The notes under the pieces were generated by a model. It was not told where the DNA came from and searched no databases. It was given only the letters and a program-made list of their open reading frames with translations. The position numbers and the translations under genes are program-made. Below, in pieces: positions 9,647 to 17,800 of a stretch of 64,000 nucleotides of DNA. The stretch is from an uncultured Parabacteroides sp. Its GTDB lineage: Bacteria; Bacteroidota; Bacteroidia; Bacteroidales; Tannerellaceae. Position 1 is the stretch's first letter. Each line of letters opens with the position of its first letter. Where the stretch lies: positions 35,782-99,781 of the forward strand of contig CALUZR010000004.1 in assembly GCA_944325335.1 (NCBI GenBank), read 5' to 3'.

Positions 9647-11926
9647 TTAATGTTGTGTCGAGAAGGAATATGGCAAATCAGAGGCTTGCGTGCCACGCGT
9701 CTTGTTCGGCTCGTTGCCCATTTCGACATCCCATACGCCACCTTTCATCAGCTCGTTAAAATCTAAATAGTTCTTGGTATAAGTCTCGCCATTCAGCTTC
9801 ATCGATTGGATATAGAAATTCTCCGCATTGTTCTGTGGCGCATTAATCACCAAAGTCTTTCCATTCTCAAACTGCAACGTCGCTTTCTTGAACAAAGGCG
9901 CGCCAATGATATATTGAGGCGTACCAGGACATACTGGATAAAAACCTAACGACGAGAAAACGTACCAAGCCGAAGTCTGTCCATTGTCTTCGTCACCGCA
10001 ATAGCCATCAGGAGCTGGCGTGTACATGCGGTCCATCACCTGTCGCAGCCAATATTGTGCCTTCCAAGGTTCGCCTGCATAGTTATACAGGTAAATCATG
10101 TGTTGGATTGGCTGGTTTCCATGCGCATAATTGCCCATGTTCATAACTTGCATTTCGCGAATTTCATGGATTACTTGTCCATAGTAACTATCGTCGAAAA
10201 TAGGCGGAACGGCAAAAACCGAGTCTAACATCTGCACAAAGACTTCACGGCCTCCCATCAAGTTCATTAACCCTTGCGGATCATGAAAGACTGACCAGGA
10301 ATAGTGCCAGCTGTTTCCTTCCGTAAAAGCGTCACCCCACTTTAGCGGAGAGAAAGGCGTTTGGAATTTTCCATCCTTATTTTTTCCACGCATCAAATTG
10401 TGCTCCGGATCGAATACGTTCTTATAGTTCATAGCCCGTTGTGCGAACAAGTCGATCTCTTTTTGCGGGCGGCCTAACGCTTGCGCCAATTTATAGAGGC
10501 ACCAATCGTCGTAGGCATATTCCAATGTGCGAGCTACGTTCTCGTTGATTTTTACATCGTAAGGTACATAGCCTATTTCATTATAATATTCATAGCCTAA
10601 GCGTCCCGAAGAATTCACGGTAGGATGCACGCCGTTTACGGATGCCATCAATCCTTTCCAGAGTGTCTCGGTATCGGCTACCTTTACTCCTTTCAGATAT
10701 GCATCGGCTAAAACGGAGGCGGTATTGTTTCCCACCATACATCCCCTGTGCCCGGGACTGGACCATTCAGGATAAAAACCGCTCTCCCGGTAGGCATTCA
10801 GGAAACTCTCTTGCATCTCGCGATTGACTGACGGATAAAGCAGGTTCAAAAGTGGGAAAAGACAACGGAATGTATCCCATACGCCTGTCCCTGTATAATA
10901 ATAGCCCGGAAGCACCTCGCCTGTAGTGGGGCTATAGTGCATCACTTCTCCCTTCGCGTCAATTTCATAGAACTTGTGCGGGAAAAGGAGCGAACGGTAG
11001 AGACAGGAATAGAACGTGCGATATTGATCAAGGTTTCCTCCCTCTACTTTCACACGCGATAATAATTCGTTCCAGGCCTGCTTCCCTTTCTCTTTCACGA
11101 GATCGAATGAATCTTCCCCAAGCTCTTTCAGGTTTAATTCGGCTTGGTCATAACTAATGAAGGAGGAAGCGATCCGTGCGTGGACTATTTCTCCCTTCTT
11201 TGTCTGGAACCCGATAATGGCGCCCGCATGTTTGGATTCCTGCTCCAATTTGTTTTCCGTTAAAATGCCTTCGCTCACCGTGGCCTGATATATGAAGGGC
11301 TTATCGAATTCGATGATGAAGTAGTTCTTAAATCCTTCCGGCACGCCCCCGCTGTTTTTGGTCGTATAGCCGATAATTTTCTGCTCCTCGGGCAATATTT
11401 TCACGTATGAGCCATTGTCAAACGGATCAATCACTACGTAAGATTCATTCTCTGGAAATGTAAAGCGGAACATGACCGCACGCTCGGTAGGCGCCAATTC
11501 CGCTACTACGTCGTGGTCGGCCAAATATACCTTATAATAATAGGGTTTCGAGGTCTCGGCTTTGTGCGAGAACCAGCTTGCACGTTCCGACTGGCTAAAT
11601 ACAGGCTTTCCTGTGATAGGCATAATGGCGAATTGCCCGAAATCATTAATCCAGGGGCTCGGCTGGTGCGTTTGCTTAAACCCATTAATTTTCGTGGCCG
11701 TATACTGGTATTGCCATCCGTCTCCCATCGCTCCCGTTTGCGGCGTCCAGAAGTTCATACCCCATGGACGTGCAGTCACAGGGTATGTATTTCCGGTGGA
11801 TAGTTCGAATGTCGATTCTGATCCCACCAGCGGGTTGACGTACTCCACGGGATCGAATTTCTGGGCCTCTGTCTGCCACGACACAGCCGCGGCCAGCGCG
11901 ATTGCGTAAAAGATTTTTCTCTTCAT
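9647..11926 (-). CDS. GH92 family glycosidase with Gln at the acid position
   Basis: A 759-residue secreted GH92 enzyme with an SPI signal (MKRKIFYAIALAAAVSW, cleavage near TEAQ). Landmarks are TGVWDTFRCLFPLLN, HGNQPIQHMIYLYNYAGEPW and GDEDNGQTSAWYVFSSLGFY. Where the neighbour has ANEP (Glu616), this protein has GNQP, so the predicted general acid is Gln605. In family GH92 the known Glu-to-Gln change goes with enzymes that uncap mannose-1-phospho-6-mannose, where the phosphate leaving group needs no acid. By that analogy this may be a mannosyl-phosphodiester hydrolase rather than a plain mannosidase. It is the first gene of the GH92 operon, with a good promoter at 11969-11998. Confidence 0.9.
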   Translation of the reverse strand: MKRKIFYAIALAAAVSWQTEAQKFDPVEYVNPLVGSESTFELSTGNTYPVTARPWGMNFWTPQTGAMGDGWQYQYTATKINGFKQTHQPSPWINDFGQFAIMPITGKPVFSQSERASWFSHKAETSKPYYYKVYLADHDVVAELAPTERAVMFRFTFPENESYVVIDPFDNGSYVKILPEEQKIIGYTTKNSGGVPEGFKNYFIIEFDKPFIYQATVSEGILTENKLEQESKHAGAIIGFQTKKGEIVHARIASSFISYDQAELNLKELGEDSFDLVKEKGKQAWNELLSRVKVEGGNLDQYRTFYSCLYRSLLFPHKFYEIDAKGEVMHYSPTTGEVLPGYYYTGTGVWDTFRCLFPLLNLLYPSVNREMQESFLNAYRESGFYPEWSSPGHRGCMVGNNTASVLADAYLKGVKVADTETLWKGLMASVNGVHPTVNSSGRLGYEYYNEIGYVPYDVKINENVARTLEYAYDDWCLYKLAQALGRPQKEIDLFAQRAMNYKNVFDPEHNLMRGKNKDGKFQTPFSPLKWGDAFTEGNSWHYSWSVFHDPQGLMNLMGGREVFVQMLDSVFAVPPIFDDSYYGQVIHEIREMQVMNMGNYAHGNQPIQHMIYLYNYAGEPWKAQYWLRQVMDRMYTPAPDGYCGDEDNGQTSAWYVFSSLGFYPVCPGTPQYIIGAPLFKKATLQFENGKTLVINAPQNNAENFYIQSMKLNGETYTKNYLDFNELMKGGVWDVEMGNEPNKTRGTQASDLPYSFSTQH

Positions 11927-11968
11927 GATACTTTTCTGTGTTTTTGTTATGTTGTTTTACATTTTACA

Positions 11969-11998
11969 CAAAGGTACAAAAAAAGAAGTGCCGCACAA
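11969..11998 (-). promoter_or_regulatory. Promoter of the GH92 operon
   Basis: Minus strand -33 TTG (11996-11998) and -7 TACCTTTG (11969-11976), 19 bp apart and 43 bp from the start codon. Confidence 0.65.
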
Positions 11999-12019
11999 TA
12001 GTTAACCAAAAAGATTTCG

Positions 12020-12027
12020 TATTTTTG
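12020..12027 (+). promoter_or_regulatory. -7 box for the thioredoxin-like gene
   Basis: TATTTTTG matches TAnnTTTG and lies 65 bp upstream of the 12092 start; the -33 box is unclear. Confidence 0.45.
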
Positions 12028-12091
12028 TGCGATTATTGCTTTTTCGGAGCATCTTTATGAGTTTAATTTCAGTATAACTAAAAAATCATTT

Positions 12092-12583
12092 ATGCAAAAG
12101 ACGCGAAATTTGTTGTGCTTGCTCGCCCTGTGTGCCGCGTGCAGCTGTTCCTTGTCTGCCAGCAATGGCAACGAGCCTGTTGTCTCAGAAAAATCCCTTG
12201 CCGGAAAAACGGCTGAGGCAGATGGCAAAGTCATCCACTTGAACAAAAAAGAATTCCTCTCGCGTGTATTCAATTACGAGGAGAGCCCAAATGAATGGAA
12301 GTACGAAGGCACGATCCCTTGTATAGTAGATTTTTATGCGGACTGGTGTGGCCCGTGCAAGGCTGTCTCCCCCATCCTGGAGGAACTGGCTTCGCAATAC
12401 AAAGGCAAGATCCTAATTTATAAGATAAACGTGGACCTCGACAAAGAGTTGGCCGCAGCTTTTGGCATACGAAGTATCCCTTCCATCCTCTTCATCCCGG
12501 TGAAGGGCACGCCCATGATGGCGCAAGGCGCTTTGCCTAAAGAGGAGTTTATTAAACAAATCGATGAATTCTTATTGAAATAA
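12092..12583 (+). CDS. Thioredoxin-fold lipoprotein
   Basis: A 163-residue exported thioredoxin. A Cys-rich lipoprotein-like signal (LLCLLALCAACSCS, probable lipid Cys17 or Cys19) is followed by a linker and a thioredoxin domain with the redox site WCGPC (Cys86, Cys89) and the cis-proline segment RSIPSI. It probably reduces or shuffles disulfides in periplasmic proteins; partners are unknown. It diverges from the GH92 operon and converges on the DUF3857 operon, and appears monocistronic. The family assignment is firm; the cellular role is inferred from the export signal. Confidence 0.9.
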   Translation: MQKTRNLLCLLALCAACSCSLSASNGNEPVVSEKSLAGKTAEADGKVIHLNKKEFLSRVFNYEESPNEWKYEGTIPCIVDFYADWCGPCKAVSPILEELASQYKGKILIYKINVDLDKELAAAFGIRSIPSILFIPVKGTPMMAQGALPKEEFIKQIDEFLLK

Positions 12584-12606
12584 TAAAATATTTAAGCAGA
12601 ATCAGG

Positions 12607-12975
12607 GATTCTTGCGTCAGAAAATTTTCAGGGACGCAGGAATTCCTGATTCTTACTTTAGAAAAATTCCAGAGAGGCGAGATGCAATGATTCTTTTAAT
12701 ATAGAAATCGTAGTAATGCAAGATTCAATGATTCTTGCGTGACAGAAATTTCAGAGATGCAAGATGCATGGATTCTTGCGTCCCTGATTTTTTTCTGAGG
12801 CCAGATGCAAGGATTCTTCCTTTGCAGAAATTTTTGTAATGTAAGATGCAACGGTTCTTGTGCTGCAGGAATTTTAGCTATACGGGATATGTTTTATCTT
12901 GCGTATCTGGAATGCTAACTACGCGAGAGGCATTGACTCTTCTAAAAACGGACGCGGAGACAGGGGGATTTCAAT
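12607..12975. repeat. Degenerate tandem array, strict 41-bp period (about 9 units)
   Basis: Units begin with GATTCTT-like sequence at 12607, 12648, 12689, 12730, 12771, 12812, 12853, 12894 and 12935, always 41 bp apart. The best-preserved unit (12730) runs GATTCTTGCGT, then CAGAAATTTCAGAGATGCAAG; CTTGCGT and ATGCAAG form a near-palindrome. Units diverge strongly at the ends, but no insertion or deletion has broken the register. The array fills the convergent gap 12584-13027 up to and into the terminator at 12953. No protein-coding sequence is supported here. Confidence 0.85.
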
Positions 12976-12994
12976 GATCCCCGCTGTCTCCGCG
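12953..12994. terminator. Bidirectional terminator between the thioredoxin gene and the DUF3857 operon
   Basis: An 11-bp perfect stem CGCGGAGACAG / CTGTCTCCGCG with an inner GGGGAT/ATCCCC stem, preceded by AAAA and followed by TTTT. It suits both converging transcripts. Confidence 0.85.
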
Positions 12995-13027
12995 TTTTCT
13001 TTATACCTATTGAAATAAAATCCTGGC

Positions 13028-14716
13028 TCAGCGAATTAAGAGATGCGTGTAATTCGGGTTCACCCAGGCTGCCATCAATTTGTGGAAGTCTGCATAAAGC
13101 CGCGGCGTGATGAGCGGATTATTGATCTTTAAGGTGCGTGTCACCGTGACCTTGTCCCCGTTTTGGGAGAGGCTGAATTGCATCGTCCCGGCTGCGTTCG
13201 AAATCATTTTCTCACCCATGGGCGTCGCTACTTGGCATCCTGCGGGAAGCGACAAGGTGTAGGTGTAGGATTCTTCGGGCGCGTAAGGCAGGGAGAGGTT
13301 GCAGGGGCGCGTCGTGTTCATGGCTGCATATCCAGCATGGGAAATGCCTTCCGACGCGTCGGGCAGCGGAATCATTTTATAACCGCCGACGGCCGTCAAG
13401 GGCATGGTTTGCGTCGGGATGGTATCAGATGCAGCCAAATAGGAGGCAAACGCGGGTGCGGCGGTTGAGTTGCTCGTGGCCACGACCTTGTCCCCTTTTA
13501 TAGACAATTGATAATCGTAATTCAACGCAGGCGCTACCGTCGGGAGCTGGACCGGTTCACCGGATTTCAGGTCTACTACACGGGCGCGCTGTGCGAACCA
13601 TCCTGCGCGGTCCATCCGCGGATTTGAGGCACTCAAGAGATAGGTTTCACCCGCCGCTTCAGCTTTCAGGAATAGGTGGATGGCGGACAATCCGAAGCTA
13701 TCCGCAGGTCCGGCAGCCGGGAAAAGCGCGCAAATCTCTGTCGGGATTTTGGCTGCACGCAGAAGCCCCTGCAGGAGGTTTAAGCGCTCGATTTCCGTCC
13801 CGTATGCAGCGCGAATTACTTCCTCCACATCGCGGATGCGGTAGCCGGTCTCGGGCAACGAAAGCGCACAATTTGCAAAATCACGCTGGACGAACGAAAG
13901 GATGGCCTGCAGCTTTTCACGCTCGCCGGTTTTGCCCTCCGTTAGTGTCTCTGCTAAAGAAAGGAGAGGCATGCTTTCAGTCGTTTTGAACTGCGCATAC
14001 AGGGAGCGAAGCGCTTCAGCTTCCGAATCGTAGCTGGAAGCGTGGAAGAGGGGCGTGTCGCCTGCAAACAGGTCCTGCATCGGCACGCGGGGGCGGGCTT
14101 CGAGGTTACGTAGCTTCCAGGAAACGGTGCGCATCCCGTCTTCGACCTGCACTTGGGCCTTCTTTTCCGGGGTCATGCCGTAGAAAAGCGCGCTACCTTC
14201 GGGAACCGAGACGGATAGGTCGAATTCCCGGACCGGGGATGTCTGCTGGAGCGGCTCGACAAGATCCAACGCCGGCAGGTAGCCAGCTTTTGTAGTCAGG
14301 GTGTAATCGAGGTAAATCGTGGCGCCCAATTCCAAGCCGGTATGGACGATGACCATTTCCTTCAAGTGATTATATGCCGGGGCATTGGCGGCGGCACGCG
14401 GCAGAACCTCTACGAAAGCGTTGTCGGGAGTTTTGACGATCGCGCCATTGGCCTGTTTTGTATAGGATTCGTTGATTTTCAACGTTTGATACTCCGGATT
14501 ATAGACGATGAAGGTTTCACCGTACGCGCTTCGCATCGCGGTGTGGGTATAGATGGTGAGTTCCATCGCGTAATGGAATTCCTGGCTGCCATCATCGTTG
14601 AGCGTCCACGACTTCGATAGCTTTTTGTATTCGGCATCAGATGCAGCCTGCACTGAAATGGAAAAACTCAACAAGCAGGCGAAAACGATGGCAAACGATA
14701 TGATTTTATTTTTCAT
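13028..14716 (-). CDS. DUF3857-type exported protein with a degenerate transglutaminase core
   Basis: A 562-residue protein with an SPI signal (AFVFACLLSFSISVQA-like), a DUF3857 beta-rich region (about 25-220), a transglutaminase-like middle and a DUF3858-like C-terminus. It is a paralogue of the next gene upstream, which keeps the catalytic GVCKD. At the aligned place this one reads YGTEIERLNLL (Glu308), and the aspartate motif DPTW of the paralogue is replaced by SNPRMD, so it should lack protease or transglutaminase activity. The retained fold suggests a binding or partner role. It is the last gene of a six-gene run, 12 bp after its paralogue. The alignment was done by eye. Confidence 0.75.
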   Translation of the reverse strand: MKNKIISFAIVFACLLSFSISVQAASDAEYKKLSKSWTLNDDGSQEFHYAMELTIYTHTAMRSAYGETFIVYNPEYQTLKINESYTKQANGAIVKTPDNAFVEVLPRAAANAPAYNHLKEMVIVHTGLELGATIYLDYTLTTKAGYLPALDLVEPLQQTSPVREFDLSVSVPEGSALFYGMTPEKKAQVQVEDGMRTVSWKLRNLEARPRVPMQDLFAGDTPLFHASSYDSEAEALRSLYAQFKTTESMPLLSLAETLTEGKTGEREKLQAILSFVQRDFANCALSLPETGYRIRDVEEVIRAAYGTEIERLNLLQGLLRAAKIPTEICALFPAAGPADSFGLSAIHLFLKAEAAGETYLLSASNPRMDRAGWFAQRARVVDLKSGEPVQLPTVAPALNYDYQLSIKGDKVVATSNSTAAPAFASYLAASDTIPTQTMPLTAVGGYKMIPLPDASEGISHAGYAAMNTTRPCNLSLPYAPEESYTYTLSLPAGCQVATPMGEKMISNAAGTMQFSLSQNGDKVTVTRTLKINNPLITPRLYADFHKLMAAWVNPNYTHLLIR

Positions 14717-14728
14717 GAAATGTCCTCC

Positions 14729-16684
14729 TTACTTCTTTTTAATAACTAAATAATCGCCATAGGTTTTGAATTCCTTCACGGCACTGCGAAAACCTTCCCA
14801 GTCTGAAGCGTTGTAGACACGCTTGTTCAGCGAAAGTTTTTGCTGCAAGATGATGGCTCCATCTTCCTGCTGAATAGAACCTGCGAAAGAAGCGGCAGGC
14901 GATTCCAGGTTGGATTGTTTTGCAGACGAAGCGTCCCACTCGAAACCGGCAGGCAGCTGGATCCGTTCTTCCTGCTCGACGAGGCGCGAGCAAGCGTCCT
15001 TAAAACCGTAGAGGCGGTTTTCCACATCCGTGTTGATACGCAGAAAACTTTTTACGGAGTTGTAGAGGTTATTCATCACCATCGGTTTTACGAGCAAGGC
15101 GTTGTCGGCCTTCACGGCATAGTCTGGAATTTCATAGCGGAAGATGAGCCGGATCGGGGCAGCCTGATAATCTTTAGGATTCTTGCCCCAATCGATCGAG
15201 AGCATCCGCGCATTTGGCGAGACGGCGAGGAGTTGCTGCTCCATCGTATTCTTCCAATCAGACAACCAACCGGACGTAAACACGCGACGTACGTTGGCAT
15301 CCGACTGGCCTTCGGCTTCGACCGTCAGTGTGCCCCTTAAAGTTCCATCAGCGTCTAAGCGATTTTTTGCCTTGAGGCGAAAGTAGTGATTCTCGGGAGC
15401 GGAAACAGGCGTCACGCGGAGATCGGAGCCTTCCGGGATTCCTGGGAGATAGTTCTGCTGCTGTTCGGCGCTACTCCAAATTTCGCGCACGAAGGGCACC
15501 CAAGTCGGGTCGAGGGGAATGTAAGTGCCATTCGATAGCTTCACGACGGCGACGCAATGGTTGAAATGATCAGCAGGGATCCGTTCCACGCGGCTACCCG
15601 CCATCGTCATGGCCGGGTATGACTCAAATCCCGCCATGCGAAGAAATGAAATCAACGTACTGGCTATATCTTTGCAGACGCCGCATCGATCCGTATAATT
15701 CATCTCCAAATTATGTAAGGTATAACCTTCACCCTTCCCCATCGAGATCCCAGAATAGCGGATGTTATCGGCAACCCAATGCGTGAGGACAGCAATTTTT
15801 TCCATCTCGGAATCCTTTCCCTTGATAAGCTCGTTCACTTTAGCCTGGGCTTCGGGGATTGGATCGAAGCTGCCGTAATCTTCATTCACATTGTGGAACC
15901 AAAGCGATTTGTCCTCCCATTTTGGTGTGGAAGAAAGCATGAGCTTCGGGGCAGCGTCAAAAAGATCTACCATGTTAGATTCACGTTCGAACGGGATGGC
16001 GTCATTTACCGAGAAGCTATAAATTTTCCGTCCTGCCTCGTAGTACATCGAGGATGCGCATTCCCCTTGAAAGAACTCATACTGGATTTCCTTCGACTCC
16101 GGAATATTGAGTCGATAGACCTTCCGCACCGTCGGTTCATTCACCCAAAAGGGAACAATGTCATAGAATTGTCCACGCATGGGAGGAATAAAGCGCGATT
16201 CATCCTCCTCGAGATCTGTCAACAGCGCGTACGTGAATCCTTTCTTCGCGATTTCATATTCCACGACGTCGCCTGGATTCAAGCGGCCCAAGTCGAGCAT
16301 GATTTGTCGCGCTCCCCAGTAGATGGCACGCGCCGGGGCGGCATAATCGCACGCGGCCGTGACATCTACATTCACTACGTCGCCGCTGGCGCGGTAGATC
16401 GTAGCTTGTTTGAACTCGGCGAAGGCCGTGAGCGGGTCGTAATCATACTTGATGACGTGGTTTGCCACGCCGCCCGCCACGGTCTGGACCTTAAACTTCT
16501 TGTAGACGGCAAACGAGCCGGAGCCTGTCTCCTCGACTGTGACCGCCGTACTATCGAGCAACGTCACACAATCTGCTTGCTCGAACGCGCGCTCATGCTT
16601 CTCTTCTGCTTGCATCTTCTCCGTGGGGAAACAGGCAAGCAGGGCATAAGCGGCCATAGGTAATAATACTTTTTTCATTTGCAT
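14729..16684 (-). CDS. DUF3857 / transglutaminase-like exported protein
   Basis: A 651-residue protein with a signal peptide (VLLPMAAYALLACFPTEKMQA). The N-terminal DUF3857 domain (about 35-250) is followed by a papain-like transglutaminase core: DRCGVCKDIAS with predicted nucleophile Cys337, the histidine in ADHFNHCVAVV, and the aspartate in IPLDPTW, then a DUF3858-like beta domain. This family is common in Bacteroidetes; the physiological substrate is not known, and peptide-bond hydrolysis or crosslinking in the periplasm is plausible. It sits directly downstream of menE (5-bp gap) and upstream of its degenerate paralogue. Confidence 0.85.
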   Translation of the reverse strand: MQMKKVLLPMAAYALLACFPTEKMQAEEKHERAFEQADCVTLLDSTAVTVEETGSGSFAVYKKFKVQTVAGGVANHVIKYDYDPLTAFAEFKQATIYRASGDVVNVDVTAACDYAAPARAIYWGARQIMLDLGRLNPGDVVEYEIAKKGFTYALLTDLEEDESRFIPPMRGQFYDIVPFWVNEPTVRKVYRLNIPESKEIQYEFFQGECASSMYYEAGRKIYSFSVNDAIPFERESNMVDLFDAAPKLMLSSTPKWEDKSLWFHNVNEDYGSFDPIPEAQAKVNELIKGKDSEMEKIAVLTHWVADNIRYSGISMGKGEGYTLHNLEMNYTDRCGVCKDIASTLISFLRMAGFESYPAMTMAGSRVERIPADHFNHCVAVVKLSNGTYIPLDPTWVPFVREIWSSAEQQQNYLPGIPEGSDLRVTPVSAPENHYFRLKAKNRLDADGTLRGTLTVEAEGQSDANVRRVFTSGWLSDWKNTMEQQLLAVSPNARMLSIDWGKNPKDYQAAPIRLIFRYEIPDYAVKADNALLVKPMVMNNLYNSVKSFLRINTDVENRLYGFKDACSRLVEQEERIQLPAGFEWDASSAKQSNLESPAASFAGSIQQEDGAIILQQKLSLNKRVYNASDWEGFRSAVKEFKTYGDYLVIKKK

Positions 16685-16689
16685 TGCAT

Positions 16690-17799
16690 TTATATGTTCT
16701 TATTTCTTTCTGTGGCTAATTTGCGTCGGGCGAGCTCGCGGCTGGCGGCCCGGTTTATTTTTCCCGTTTCGGTTTCCGGGATCGCGTCGACGTGAAGTAT
16801 ATATTTAGGACAATGGTAGCGGGGTAGTTTATGTCGGATCTTTTCTGCGATGGCTTCGTCTGGGGAATTTCCTTCGAGCAGCAAAACCAGGGCTTCTCCA
16901 AATTTGGGATGTGGAACCGATGTCAGGGCGAACCGCATCGTCAGGAGGCTGTGCAAGGCCGCCTCCACTTGCTCCAACTGTATCTTGATGCCTCCACTGT
17001 TCACGATGTTGTCGCGCCGTCCGAGAATGCGGAAGGAACCGTCGTCGCGAAGTTCCGCCACGTCGTTCGTATGCAAGGTCTGCTCGCACACCAAAGGCGC
17101 GTCGATCACCAAGGTCTGTTCCTTCGAGAGCGAAAGATGCACGGAGGGGAACGGATGGTACCACATCGAGGCGTTAGGTCCGTTCAACCTCCGCAAGGCT
17201 ACGTGCGAGAGGGTTTCCGTCATCCCGTAGGTGGAATAGATCCGGTTCGGCATCGTGCGGAGGGCCGTCTCCAGTTCCGGGTCGATGGCGCCACCGCCGA
17301 TAATCAGGTTGTCCACCTCCGCGAGCCGTTTCTTCTCCTCTTCGGTTTGCATGGAGTTATACACTTGCAAGGGAATCAAGGCGGCGAAATGCAGGTGCCC
17401 TGTCTCGGTTGCGAAAGGGTGGCCCGAAGGTTGTCGCACCACCAACTCCAGTCCGGCAGTCAGGGCGCGGACTATCACCATCTTTCCTGCGATATAGTCT
17501 AAGGACATGCAGAGCAGGGCCCGGTCTCCTGCGTGCAAGTTTAAGGCATCGCAAGTCGTGCGGGCGCTGTTTATCATCAATTCCTTTCGGACACGCCATT
17601 CCTTCGGGGTGCCCGTTGAGCCGGAAGTATGTACGCAGAGTATCGGCTCGTCGGAATACCATTCGTCCAGGAAGCGCAGCAAATCCGCCTCGATGCCCGT
17701 GGGTGCGTGCAGGGGGAATCGGTGATGCGCCGCGTCGATCGTATGTCCGTCGAGGGTGCAGCAGAGTTGTTGCCAGGGTTTATAGGTCTCGTTTTCCAT
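16690..17799 (-). CDS. menE: o-Succinylbenzoate-CoA ligase (menaquinone synthesis)
   Basis: A 369-residue ANL-superfamily adenylating enzyme, short as MenE is in Bacteroidetes. It contains the phosphate-binding loop HTSGSTGTPKEWRV, the STYGMTET motif and the hinge GRRDNIVNSGG, followed by the C-terminal segment PETETGKINR with the catalytic lysine. It activates o-succinylbenzoate with ATP and CoA for the MenB ring closure on the way to menaquinone. Other men genes are not in the window. The gene is 1 bp after the radical-SAM gene and 5 bp before the DUF3857 gene, in the same transcript. A less specific acyl-CoA ligase is the alternative. Confidence 0.85.
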   Translation of the reverse strand: MENETYKPWQQLCCTLDGHTIDAAHHRFPLHAPTGIEADLLRFLDEWYSDEPILCVHTSGSTGTPKEWRVRKELMINSARTTCDALNLHAGDRALLCMSLDYIAGKMVIVRALTAGLELVVRQPSGHPFATETGHLHFAALIPLQVYNSMQTEEEKKRLAEVDNLIIGGGAIDPELETALRTMPNRIYSTYGMTETLSHVALRRLNGPNASMWYHPFPSVHLSLSKEQTLVIDAPLVCEQTLHTNDVAELRDDGSFRILGRRDNIVNSGGIKIQLEQVEAALHSLLTMRFALTSVPHPKFGEALVLLLEGNSPDEAIAEKIRHKLPRYHCPKYILHVDAIPETETGKINRAASRELARRKLATERNKNI

Positions 17800-17800
17800 C

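Noticed and set aside
15779..16663. A 294-codon plus-strand frame inside the DUF3857 gene
   Set aside because: It is antisense to a gene with a signal peptide and a catalytic triad; no family features are seen in it.
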